Source: Acanthamoeba castellanii str. Neff
Taxonomy: Eukaryota > Discosea > Longamoebia > Acanthamoebidae
DNA: 54,426 nt
Reading direction: 5' to 3'
Assembly (NCBI RefSeq): GCF_000313135.1
Contig: NW_004457618.1
Span: 69,871 to 124,296 of the forward strand
This document shows, one piece after another, positions 19,874 to 31,000 of the stretch. Made by a program: the position numbers and the translations under genes. Position 1 is the stretch's first letter. Each line of letters opens with the position of its first letter. The notes beneath the pieces are model-generated. The model saw only the letters and a program-made list of their open reading frames with translations. It was not told the DNA's origin and searched no databases.

Positions 19874-21692
19874 ATGCAGATGAACAAGGTGGAGGTTGTG
19901 CGGTCGCCTGCGCGAGGAGGAGCGGGTGCAGGGCAAAAGCCCCCGAAGAAGCCGGTCATCCTGGGCTACATTGGCCAGCGTGCCGAAGAGGACAACATAT
20001 GGTCCAGCAAAATCGGAGGCCAGCCCGTACGGCCTCTTGCGCAATCTATGCTGATGCTGCATCCTGAACCATCCATCTGTGGCGCTCGTGTTTTGATTCC
20101 TTCAATCTCTGCGATATGAGCCTCTAATCGCGATTTAATTGCATCGCGCCCAGTTCTGGATTGGCACGCCGCCACCAGAGTCCTACTACCGCTGCGGGCA
20201 GTGCAGCAAGCTCATGCATCTCGTGGCGCAGGCCTACGCGCCTCTGCCTCACCTGCCCGACCTCGACCGAGCGGTACCGTACCGCCACTACTGAGCCCTC
20301 GCCTTCTCCTTAGACGGGCTCAGCTCACGACTCACTGCCCTGTGTGCGCCTCACAGTTGTACATCTTTGCTTGCAATAGTGAACAATGCAACAGCGAGCG
20401 CAGCGGTCCTGCGAAGTGGTACCTCTCTTCTCCTCCTCATGCGTGCAGAACAGAAGAACGTGCAACGCTCATTACCCCTTATCAACTCTCCTTACTCACT
20501 CTCTCTATCTCTCTCTCTCTCAGTTGGCGAGTGCTCCGAGGCCAGAGCCCCTGCAGCGTGGAGGAGCAGGCGGAGCCGACCAAAGCTGCAGAGACGGCCA
20601 CGGCCTCAACCGAGGGCGCAGGAGGCGGCGACGACTGGGGCGCAGGTGGCGATGACTGGGGCGCCGGCGACGATTGGCTCAAGCAGACCGACGACAAGGA
20701 CCTCGAGAAGCTGCTCCAGTCCGCGCTCACCATATCCGACCAGACCGAGAGCAGACCGTCGAGCTCCTCCACCAGCACGCCCACCAAGTCCAAGCCCGCA
20801 GGTGCGCACCCCTAGCCAGACCAGTCAACGCGTTGACCAATGAATTGCGTTGACTAATGACGACGTGAACTGTTGTCAGCGACAGAGAAGACGCAGCAGG
20901 CGCTACCACGAGGCCATGGGTTCTACGGGTTCTACATGGAGGTGGAGGAGGAGGTGCCACGATCCGTCGTCGGCAAGAAGGAGAAGAAGCTCGCCGCGCA
21001 GTGGAGCAAAGAGCTCACGGGCGCGATGGAGGACGAGGAGAACATGGAGCGATGCGGCGGCGACGACCGAAGAGGCAAGGGAAGGCAAAGGGAAGGGCAA
21101 GCAGGCGCAAGGCGGCATCGACGAGGGCGCCATGCTGGGCAACGAGGACTATGAGGAGAGCGAGGAGAAGTACCTCCTCAAGTTCCAGGAGTATCTAGAG
21201 CGGAATCCCGAACACGTCTTCAGGTTCGCAACACGACACACACGACACACGACACACACGACACACGAACCTGATCATACATGTTCGTGTATCTATGGCG
21301 ATCAGGTACTCGTACTCGGGCCGGCCGTTGTGGATGTCCAAGGACTTCCCCCAAACCGTGCCCTGCTGCGATCGCTGCGGAGCCGAGCGGTACACGACTG
21401 TTAACTCTCTAGTCTAGAAACAGTCGACTTTCATATGGGTATGTGCTGCGTCTCGTTCTGACACGACGCGTACGCCGGAATGTGCTTGCGCAGGGTGTTC
21501 GAGTGCGAGGTGATGCCGACGCTGATCTACCTGCTGCGGTCGGCTCAGGAGCTCGAGGTGGGCGAGGTGGCGCCGGAGGCCGACGTGCAACTCGAGTTTG
21601 GGTGCCTGGTGGTCTTTGCGTGCCCGCAAAGTTGCGGCAGGCTGGCCGACGGCTACGCCTACGAGTACGCACACCTCCAACAGGCCCTCTGA
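19874..21692 (+). CDS. PDCD2-like protein (zinc-binding, ribosome-assembly related)
   Basis: Seven exons: 19874-20026, 20154-20273, 20357-20418, 20524-20801, 20880-21223, 21306-21389, 21494-21692; about 412 residues. N-terminal VILGYIGQ, an FWIGTPPP segment, the zinc pair CGQCSKLMHLVAQAYAPL, then FACNSEQCNS and CWRVLRGQ. A linker with three DDWGAG-type repeats follows, then FYMEVEEE, YSYSGRPLW, VPCCDRCGAERVFECEVMP and CPQSC. This is the PDCD2/PDCD2L architecture; family members act as chaperones for 40S ribosomal protein uS5. The exon sum is one base over a multiple of three, and coding signal changes frame at about 21048-21056 within the linker (one base extra), probably a sequence error in low-complexity DNA. 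Confidence 0.85.
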
Positions 21693-21896
21693 GGTGCTCA
21701 ACAAAAGAAATAAAAGTACGCGACTGTTTATTTCTTGTTTCGCTCTTCTTCCTTCTCTTCGTTCTTTTTGTCTGTTCCCCCCCTCTCTTCTCTCTTCTCT
21801 CTTTCTCGTGTTCTTCTCCTTTGCGATCCGCGTCAGCGCCGTCGAGAGATGTGTGGTGGTGTGGGGCGGGCGGGAGCGCGCGCGTGCGTGCGAACT

Positions 21897-22693
21897 CTAC
21901 TTGCCTTGGCCGAGGGTCTGCATGTGGATGCGCAGCTGCCAGGCCCACTGCATGTGGCACCGCTCCACCTCGAGCAGGAGGTCCTCGATCGTCTTTACGC
22001 CCAGGTCCGACACCTGCTTCCTGTGTGTCGTGTTGCGTGTCGTGTCGGTCGTGTGTCGTGTTGTGTTAGCCGCACGTCTTTCTCTCCCTCCATGCATGCA
22101 AAGGACTCACGCACCTCTCGTTGCAGATGTGGCGGATGATGTTCTCGTGGTTGATCATGAGCACCTCCAGCATGCCGTTCTCGTCGGGCCACGATCCCTC
22201 CTTTGATCATGGAAGAAGTAGAAGATGGAGGAGGTCATATGATGGTGGTAATGGTGGTAGCGATGATGAAGGGTTGGGGGCGTACGGGAGGATTTTGGAG
22301 GCGGTTGTAGCGGACGATCTCGGTGAGGATGGGCACCTTGTAGCCCAGCGAGCGCATGTGCCTGCCCACCTTGTCCACGATGACGCCGATCTCGAGCGCC
22401 TGCTTCTGGAACAGGTCGCTCAGCATCTGGCTGCGGGGACCCACCACGTTCAGGTAGTAGTTGAACGTGTGCAGGTACAAGCAGGTCTGTTCAACAGTGT
22501 ATGAGTTTCGTGATGAGAATGAAAAGAATGAAGCGGATGTTGAGGAAGGTGAAGGTGAAGGTGAAGGAGTGGGTACCTGGTCGGAGGAGAGCCTGGCCAT
22601 GATCTCAGCCGTGGGGTGGAGGCTCTTCGCGGGAATCCCGATCTTGGACTCGATGGGTTCGTGCTGGACTTGGACCTGAACTTGGGTGGCCAT
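21897..22693 (-). CDS. Dps/ferritin-like protein, paralogue A
   Basis: Four exons: 22693-22577, 22486-22286, 22200-22115, 22020-21897; 175 residues, the usual Dps size. It has the Dps helix-B region (FNYYLNVVGPRSQMLSDLF), the VDKVGRHMRSLGY segment and the C-terminal helix (VERCHMQWAWQLR). Bacterial Dps proteins form 12-subunit cages that oxidise and store iron and protect DNA. Here both ferroxidase histidines are replaced (Tyr-Leu in place of His-Trp; LSDLF in place of LHELF), and the downstream Glu is also lost while one Asp remains. Exon 2 and 3 lengths (201 and 86) and phases equal those of paralogue B. No targeting peptide is obvious. Family assignment by motif memory. Confidence 0.75.
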
Positions 22694-23275
22694 GTTGATG
22701 AAGCTTAGTGTGGTTGTGTTTCTATACCGCAAGGGGTGAAGAAGAGAAGAACAGATGGAGGGAACGGTCTTTTATCTGCTGGCGGGTCACAGCCCAGTTG
22801 AATTCTCACCCTGTAATCGCAGAGGAGACAGCTAAAGTGCAACTACTCGGCAACGCACGTTCGGCGCCTGAGCGTTGAGTACCACCCTGTGCTGGGCCGT
22901 TCAGCAAGTGTCCTGGGCGCCCAAGACACGCCCTCAAAAATTGGACGAATTGGCGTCGAGTCTTATAACAACGTGGCTAAGTTTGAAATTCTACTGGTCG
23001 ACGCCTGTTCAGCAACCAACTGCGCATCTCAAGGCAGGCACTTAAGGCCTAAGTGCCCTCCTTGGCCACTTCCTTCAGTGCAACCCAGCGCCTTCGGTGG
23101 GTCATGAATGAAGCGCCACACAGCGCGTCATCAGCGGCTCCGCGACATCTCGGCGGCCGCTGTACGACGTTGGGCGCTGGCAGTGTATAAAAGACTGGGC
23201 CACGCTCTTCTCCAATCTTCACCTTCTCCAACAAAGGCACCATCAACTTCCACCCAACTACTCTTCTTCAACAAC
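22694..23275. promoter_or_regulatory. Bidirectional promoter of the Dps-like pair
   Basis: 582 bp between two divergent start codons. TATAAAAGAC lies at 23186-23195, about 85 bp before the plus-strand ATG. On the minus strand AGATAAAAGACCG occupies about 22765-22777, about 75 bp before the minus-strand ATG. The two elements share the core ATAAAAGAC, so the promoter halves may have been duplicated along with the genes. A similar AGATAAAAGG occurs upstream of the gene at 24306. Confidence 0.55.
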
Positions 23276-24040
23276 ATGGCCCAAGTGCAAGTGCAGAGGG
23301 AGCCCGTCGTGCCCAACATCGGCCTCAACGAGAAAGTGCTCTCCGAGACCGCCTTCGTCCTCAACACCGCCATCTCTGACGAGGTACCACGACTCGCAAC
23401 TTTCCTCTTCTTCTTCTTCTGCACCCAAAGCTCTGTGCTCACTTTGGTACATAGGTGATCTTGGCTCTGCGTACGACCAACTACGCCTACAACGTGGTGG
23501 ACCCGAGGGCCGCCATGTTCATCGACCTGTTCAAGACCCAGTTCAAGGAGCAGGAAGTCCTGGCCGACAAGATCGCCCGCCACATCCGCGGGCTGGGCTA
23601 CAAGGTGCCCAACCTGTCGGAGAAGCTCCGCTTCACCAGGATCGACGTGCCCAAGGTACGCCCTCACTTGCCCCCCCTCCACCCAATGACCTACACACCT
23701 ATCCCAGAGGTTCACCATTGGTGCATTTTATATCTTTCTTGTAGGAGGGCGAATGGCCGGACTGCAACACGATGATCACCAACCTGCTGAACAACCACGA
23801 GACCATCGTGCAGAACCTCTGCAAGGACAGGTATGCTGAAGTTGTTGTGATTGAGCCGTTCAACTTCGCTGACGATGAAGATGATGTTGACGCCACAGGG
23901 AGAGGGTCAAGGACCTGGGGGTGAAGGCGATCGAAGACCTCATCCTCGAGGTGGAGCGGTGCCACATGCAGTGGGCCTGGCAGCTCCGCACCCACATCCA
24001 GACCCAGACCGGCGGCACCGGCGGCAAGGCCCAGCACTAA
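23276..24040 (+). CDS. Dps/ferritin-like protein, paralogue B
   Basis: Four exons: 23276-23383, 23455-23655, 23745-23830, 23899-24040; 178 residues. Clearly paralogous to the gene at 21897-22693: both begin MA-QVQVQ, share WPD-N-M and GVK-IEDL, and both end in VERCHMQWAWQLR. Helix B reads NYAYNVVDPRAAMFIDLF and the next segment LADKIARHIRGLGY. As in paralogue A, the histidine positions of the classic Dps ferroxidase site are not His and the Glu is lost, leaving one Asp. The C-terminal tail is Gly/Thr/Gln-rich. A strong TATA box suggests high or inducible expression. It may have kept cage assembly or a protective role without normal iron oxidation; that is inference. Confidence 0.77.
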
Positions 24041-24305
24041 GCCGGCAGGACCAGGCAGCGAGCTCTTTTTGGGCCTCCCCACAGCGCCCCACAACAGTGA
24101 TTTCTAGGAGATGGTGGGGGTGGTAGCCAATACAGATTTCGGTTTCGCTGAACCCGACCGAAAAAGTGGGCGAACAAGTGGGGCGAGACATAAGTTTGAC
24201 GAATCAGATAAAAGGTGAGCACAACTCCGGGCTTTAATTGCCGAGGGGGTTGCACGTATCCACTTTTTTTTTCGTTGCACCAACAGTACAGAAGACACAA
24301 CAAGC

Positions 24306-25040
24306 ATGCGGGCGGCACTTCTCTACTGTGCGGTGGTGGCGGCTTTGGCGCTTACGGTTGTGGCTGCGGCTCCGTCCAGGCCGTCGTTCCCGTCGGCCTA
24401 CCGGGCCACCTTCTCCAACCTCCTGGTGTTCACGTCGGACTTCAACCTCACCACCACCAACGGCCTCCTCGCCGTGAGCCAGGCGCTCCAGGCCTACAAG
24501 CAGTCGGGCATCATCTACGGCGTCAGCGCTACCACCCTCAATCTCTACCAGCAGCACATCTCCTACGTGTGGACCGCGCGCTCGTGCTCCAAGAAGCCCC
24601 TGAGCAACACCTACCAGGGGGCCGACCCGCTACAGATGATTCGTTACACATCTTTCGCGGGGGCGGTGCGGGTGAACAACGTACAAACGCAGGTGTGGCT
24701 CTTCGAGAACGCCAACAGGGACGTGCGCGTCGCCATCTACGTCACCGACAACGCGCGACAGACGCCGGTGCGCCTCTTCCTCGAGACCTACGGCGTGGGC
24801 GTCCAGATCGACTACTCGAGCTTCACCGCCGGCGCGTCGTCGAGCGACTTCCAGACGCCCAAGGCGTGCAGCACCACGGCCCGCCAGCCGCACGAGCAGC
24901 AGGAGGAGGGACGCGTCCACGCGGTGGCGGCGTCGGTGGCGGCCAAGCGCTCGTCTCTGCCCGAGAGCCTCGAGGCGGAACCCCACGCCAGCGGCCTCGC
25001 CGCGGTCCACGCCGCCCTCGCCAGCATGCAGTTGCCCTAA
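24306..25040 (+). CDS. Intronless secreted protein of unknown family
   Basis: A 244-codon single exon with a clear signal peptide (LLYCAVVAALALTVVAAAP). The mature part has N-glycosylation site NLT, a cysteine pair (SC at about 98, AC at about 196) and beta-rich sequence (VWLFENANRDVRVAIYV; PVRLFLETYGVGVQIDY). The last 50 residues are Gln/Glu/Ala-rich. The 'cysteine, long beta stretch, PVRL, DYSSF, cysteine' layout loosely recalls ependymin-like secreted proteins, but I cannot confirm this. A TATA-like AGATAAAAGG at about 24205 lies 100 bp upstream. Lack of introns is unusual for this window. Confidence 0.65.
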   Translation: MRAALLYCAVVAALALTVVAAAPSRPSFPSAYRATFSNLLVFTSDFNLTTTNGLLAVSQALQAYKQSGIIYGVSATTLNLYQQHISYVWTARSCSKKPLSNTYQGADPLQMIRYTSFAGAVRVNNVQTQVWLFENANRDVRVAIYVTDNARQTPVRLFLETYGVGVQIDYSSFTAGASSSDFQTPKACSTTARQPHEQQEEGRVHAVAASVAAKRSSLPESLEAEPHASGLAAVHAALASMQLP

Positions 25041-25179
25041 GCACCCAGCGGTTTGATGGTGCCATCTGAGAGCAACAACAACAACAACAACAAGTGGACC
25101 ACTTTTCCAGTGTGTGATGTGGGTGGTGTATTGGTAGAGGGATGATGAGGACCGCGCGCGCCTATGCGTACAGCAGCAA

Positions 25180-27531
25180 TCAGCAGTCGTAGACGGGCAC
25201 CGTGTGGGTGATGGCCTTCCGGCAGATGGGACACTTGGAAACCTGCTTGGAGCACCTGTGTGCAAACGAAGCGCGCGATGAGCTTTGAGAAGTGCGCAAT
25301 AGGCCGCGCAGGAGAGGGGGGACGAACGAGCGACAGCAGGCCAGGTGTCCGCACGGGATGAAGACGGTGTCCTTCTGCTCGTCGAAGCACAGCACGCACT
25401 CCTTTTTCTTCTTCTCTTCGGCGCTCAACTGCAGGGCCACGCGCACCTCGCTCACCTTCTTTTTGCCTACGTACGGGTGGAGCGAGCGTGAGCAGAGCGA
25501 TGACGCACACAAGGCGATGACGTACCTTCTTCGAGAGTGCCCTCGAGATGGATGAGCTCCTCAACCGTGTAGTCCCTTGGGGAGAAATTGCCCTTGAACT
25601 TGTTGAGCTCCTTGGCGCGCTCCTCGTCGCGCTTTCTCAAGTGCTCGGCTTGCTCTCGGTACTCCTCGACCTGGGCCGCCATCTCTGCTCGCTCCTCCTT
25701 CGCGCTGGCCAGCTTGCGCTGCAGCTTGCTCACCTTCCTCGTCTCTGCCTCGACATTGTGCAGGGCCTTGAGGGTGTTGTCGACCACCTGCTGCATCATC
25801 TCGGCGTGGGCCTTGTAGCGAGCGGCCCTCTCCTCGGCTTGGTCGGCGCGGGCTTCTGCTTGGTCGGCCTTTCGTGTGGCGGCTGTGAGACGGGCTCGCA
25901 ACAGTGCGACCTCCTCGTCCTAAACACACACGACACACGACACGACACGTTACGCGTGAGCCAGCGTCCAAGAAAGTGGTTGTAGAGAGCGGAGCGCACC
26001 ACGGTGTGTGGCTTGGCTGCCTCGCCGCCCACATCTTCCCTCTCTTCCGCTTTCTCCAGGCGCACCATCTCGAGCTGCGCGGCAAGCTGCTTTAACCGCC
26101 TGCACTCACCACGCAGCATACGGTTATGGTGAGACTAGACACTGCACCGACGCCGCAGCCACGCAGCTCAGCCCAGCTCTTAGCCTAACGCACGTTTCCA
26201 GGCCACCGCTCGCGTCGTCCGGAGTGGCTGTTATGGCCATGCCGCTGGCGTTGCGGCTGTGTGTGCTGCGCTTCGGCGTTCGCCTCTTCCGCTTGTCCAC
26301 CAAGGAGTTCGGTTCGCTGTCAGTGTTGACGGTGACCACACCTGCATTACGCACACATCGTCGATGAGAGTACACCGGTCAGCTTTCTTTCAATCAGCCA
26401 CGGCTGAGAGTGCGATAAAGGCGTACCTTCGGGAGACTGTCTCTCAGTCTGCTCCACCCGAACAGGGTCGGACGGACGAGCGCGCGTGGGTGGCGGCCAG
26501 GTCGATCGAGGGGCTGATGGTGCAAGCGCGCTCAACGAGGCGGGCGTCAGCCACGCCGGGGCCTGCTCTGTTGAAGAGGGTGACAGTCTGGAGAAGGTGG
26601 ATGGTTCGTCGCTGCGCCTAAGCGGCCCGGGCGACGTCGATGGACTCGCTGCTGCGGCCGACAGGGATGTCATAGAGGAGCTGTTCGAGGCGGAGCTCGC
26701 TGGTGGTGCGGCGGCGGGCGTGTACACGCCGGCGAGCGAGAGTAATTGGAAGGGAGACGAGGAAAAGCCGCCGTTAGTGGCGTGTGGTTTGTTCGCGGCG
26801 GCGTTCGGCACCAGGGTCTGCCTCGCTGTTCGACCCCTAAGGGCGGTGCCGGTGTTCCTGCGGTGGGACGGCGCAGAGGCCATCAGGAAGCTGCGGCCGT
26901 GCTGGTAATCGCCACCGGCAGCGCCCGGCGTGAAGGCGGGGAGCGTGAAGACATTCGAGGAGGAAGAGGTGGAGGAATTGGATGGTGGTGTAGATGACGT
27001 GGCGGCGCTGGTGCCGTTGGCGCTGCTTGTGGTGCTGCCGCCGAGAGCGGTGGGCGTCGGGGCGAGCCAGTTGGGCGCCTCGGCGGCCCCACGGACTGAG
27101 CTCTCTCGCGGCCGCGTGTGGGTGGTGGTCCGCCGAGGGCTGGTTCGCGTGGGAGACACAGCGCCGGAGGGAGGAGGGGAGGAGAAGGGAGGAGAAGGGA
27201 GAAAAGAAGGCGAGGATATCGGCGAGATGGAGGCGAATGGAGTTGTCGATGATGGAGAGAAGGAGAATGGAGTGGGGACTGTGGATGAAGATGCAACCGA
27301 AGGCGTTGAGGAACTGGTACCATTCGCGCCTGGAGGTTCATGCTCCACGCAGTAGAGGACGTTCCCCACCGCGCCGTATCGATCCAAAGTCAGCTGCGCC
27401 CGGCAGACGCTACACTTGAAGCAGTCATCGCAGACCGTCGGGGGGCTGGAGATGCGAAAATGCGTGCGATTTGTTATGGGCCAGCAGCTGGAGCCCAAAG
27501 GGATGTCCTTTCGACAGGAGAAGCACTGCAT
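25180..27531 (-). CDS. LIM / coiled-coil / RING-finger protein (predicted E3 ligase)
   Basis: The model runs from ATG 27531 to TGA at 25180. The first exon (27531 to about 26428) holds a LIM domain (CFSC, then CDDCFKCSVC and CVEH) followed by some 290 residues of Ser/Thr/Pro-rich disorder. The next exons give a basic segment (VDKRKRRTPKRSTHSR), a long coiled coil (KADQAEARADQAEERAARYK, then EEYREQAEHLRKRDEERAKE) and a C-terminal RING (CVLCFDEQKDTVFIPCGHLA, then CCRSC, then CPICRKAI, ending VPVYDC). RING proteins with a short tail after CPICR are E3 ubiquitin ligases. Exon phases join LIM and RING parts without a stop, but two adjacent genes remain possible. A 5' exon upstream of 27531 is possible because an acceptor overlaps that ATG. 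Confidence 0.7.
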
Positions 27532-28061
27532 GCACAGCCTGTGAGATGCACAAGATTGACTCTCTTTTTTTGGCCTTTTCGGATCAACCCGTCCACGTCA
27601 CCTGCCACCTTAAGACCTACGGCTCGTGGGAACTGCGGGAGGTTTCCTCGTTTTGTCATTCAGGAAATAACCCGTCTCACGCTGGCATTCAGAATATGTG
27701 ACGTCAGCCTCGAAATTTCATTGAGGCAAAGGGAAAGCAACCGAAAAGTAGAGGCACAGATCTTCCGTCAGACTTGCGCACCATCTTCCGCGACGATTGG
27801 GCCTTTGGATGCAGCACGCGTGGTGCCGATAGCCTCACAACATCGACGCGTATAATACAGAAGGGACATAGGAGCCAGACGTTAACGTCTCGTTTGTGGT
27901 TGCGTTTCGATCTGCAGCCCCCGACCCGGCTCTCCACGACGTCATTCTTTTTCGGCCACGAGACGGGGGCACGAGGAAGGAACGAGGGACTGGCCCAGCC
28001 CGAGGTTGAATTGGAGGAGTTGAGCAGTGCCTACGGTCATCGCGGCAGTTACCTCACGAGA

Positions 28062-31000
28062 ATGAGAGCGGAGGAGGAAGATGAATTCCACGATTCGCTG
28101 CTTGATGAAGAAAGGTTGCGGGGAAGCAGCGAGCGATCACTAAGGCGATCAAGAGGCGGGGAAGGCGACGGCGGTGGCGGCATCTTCTCCAGCATGCAGA
28201 GAGGCCTGCGCAAGCGTTTCTGCCCGGGTCCATCGGAAGAGGGCGATCGCGATCTGCGACCAGGCCACGCAGCTCACCACTTCACGTTCTCCGAGAAGGA
28301 GCGGATGAACGAGTACGAGAGCTTGGACTACAACGTTCCCCACTCGCAGATCTACCGCAAGTACCTGCAGCAAAAGACCAAGTGGTGGTACATACGCAAG
28401 GACCTCTCCAAGTGGCTCCTCTTCTGCGTGGTGGGAGCTGCCGTGGGCTTCGTGGCATTCCTCCTCAAGCAGACCACCGAACTCATCGCCGAGGGTCACT
28501 TCAAAGTCACCGGTACAGAACACTCTCTCCCCCTCCGGCCCTTCTCTCCTTCGCGGGCGACAGAGAGTCTCTTGGATGTGTTTGCCTCACACACAACCGG
28601 ACCCATTCTTCTCTCGACGCGACAGAGCTTATTCTTGACACCCAGGACGACCTCAACAAGGCCCTGGTCTATCCGCTGGCTTGGTTGGCCTTTGTGGGCT
28701 ACAGCCTCATAACCGTATTATGCGCCAGCGCCCTCGTGGTGTACTGGCAGGTACGACGTAGTCCGCAGCTGAGCTCTCTTCTCTCGTGGCACTCGTTCTT
28801 GTGTGGTGGGATATAAGATCTGAATGGGCTCTGCCACAGCCACCAGCAGGAGGGTCGGGCATTCCGGACGTGATGGGGTACCTGAACGGCGTCAATTTAC
28901 CAAAAATCTTCAACGTCCGCACGCTGGTGGTCAAGTTTACTTCTTGCGTGCTCGCCATATCTTCCGGCTTACCCGTGGGTACATGCATTCCCCTTCCTCT
29001 CTCCCTCTCTCTGCATCTCTATGCCTGACTGCAATCGGCTCCGAGCCCAATGGCCTAAACCGCTCTCTCCGAAAACCTAGGACCCGAGGGACCCATGATT
29101 CACATGGGCGCCATGGTGGGAGGCAACCTGACACAAGGCCGCTCGCGCACGCTGAACTGGAACCCTTCCTTCCTGACGCGCTTCCGCAATACGCAAGACC
29201 GCCGTGACTTCATCACCGGCGGCGCTGCTGCTGGCGTGTCTGCTGCATTCGGAGCTCCCATCGGGTATGTTCCATCGCCACCGCCCCACTGGCCGTTCAT
29301 TGTCTGACGCGCTGCTCTCTGCAGTGGTCTGTTGTTCGTGAGAGAGGAGGTGGCGTCCTTCTGGAACCACAAGCTTACGTACATGATCTTCGTCGGTTGC
29401 CTGATGGCCTCGTTCGCTGCGTCACTGTTGAACTCTTCCTTTATCGCTTGGGTGCCCACGGTATACTCACCCCCCCTTCCCTTTTTTTCTTCTTTGCCTT
29501 CCTCCCTAAAGAAGTGCCTACGAAGTTACTTATCGTTATAACGTTTGATTAGGGACGCTTTGGCTACTTCATCGAGGAGTCAACCATCTTGTTCCCCGTC
29601 AATCAGTACATCGAGATGCACATCTTCACCATGGTATGCCGCAAACCCGCGATCGCCCAAGCGTCGACCCCCTCCTCTTTCTTTTTGCTTATTTCGTGTG
29701 ATGTACGGTCCCCTCCATCGTTATCGGCATATGCGGAGGCGTCATGGGCACTGTGTTCACGTACCTCAACTTGAAGATCACTCGCTTCAGGAATCGCTTC
29801 TTCGTTCCTTACAAGCTGATGAGGCTGCTGGGTAAACCTTTTCTTGGCCTTCAGACATCACAATGTGATCACTCACACCCGCCATGGCCGTACTGACGAC
29901 CAACACTGTGTGATACGATGTTGGCAGAACCGTGCATCGTCGTGGCCATCTTTTCGTCGCTGTGCCTCTTCCTTCCTCTGGCCTTCCCCTGTCTGCCCAA
30001 ACCCGAGAACCCCATCGACAGCGACAAATACCGGCTCGTGAAGCATGCGTGTGACAACGAAGGCGAGTACAGTCCGCTCGCTACGGTATTCCTTCCTCCC
30101 CCCCCCTCTTCATGCACGGACACGGCCTCTTCGACGCGCTTGCTGACTCCCGGGCGGTGTAATCGTACTCCCTCACACAGCTGATGTTCAACGTGGGTGA
30201 CGAGGCCATTCGCCACCTGTTCTCGCGCGGCACGGCCTATCGCTTCTCTTATTCGTCGCTGGCCGTCTTCCTGGTCATCTACTTCTTCTTCGCGTGCTAC
30301 TCCTCTGGTACGCTTGCACCGTCACTACCCCTTCTTCGATCACCATGGCCGTAAGCAAACGCGTACTGACCATGGTGTCTCCACGTGCACGCACACGGCA
30401 GGCATGGCCATTTCGAGCGGCATCGTCCTGCCCATGCTCGTAATCGGGGCGACACTCGGACGCATAGTAGGTCAGTTCGCACAGCCCTCTGTTTTTGGCT
30501 CTTCTCGTTTCTAGGTCTACAAAACGTGTGGTCGTGTGAAACTGACACGGCGCCGCTCACTGTTCGCTCAGGTCTGGCGACGATAGACTATCTGGGCATC
30601 TCCGCCAGTTGGATGGACCCAGGCGTGTTCGCGCTCATAGGGGCAGCCTCCTTCTTTGCAGGCGTGTCGCGGCTAACGATAGCCCTCGCCGTCATCGTCA
30701 CCGAGCTGTCCAACGACATTCATTTTCTCTTACCCATCATGCTCGCCGTAATGATCGCCAAGTCCATCGCCGACACCGCCACGCACTCGCTTTATCACGC
30801 GCTGCTCGAAGTGAGGTGCGTGCCGTTCTTGGAAAACGACCCGGTCGTTCGCGGTACGTGTTAGTTCCAAGGCTTCAGTACTATCAGTTGCTTACAGTGG
30901 TGCTTGTCCTTGTCACTCACGTTTCCTGTTTTTCTTTGAACCAAAAGGTGTGGATACCTTCAAGGCGAAGGACGTGATGTCTGCGCCGGTCACCACCTTC

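Noticed and set aside
24306..25040. Firm assignment as an ependymin-related protein
   Set aside because: Only a loose beta/cysteine layout matches; no diagnostic motif I could verify.
26486..27419. Plus-strand Gly/Arg-rich ORFs
   Set aside because: Antisense of the Ser/Pro-rich linker of the LIM/RING gene; GC-rich DNA leaves all frames open.
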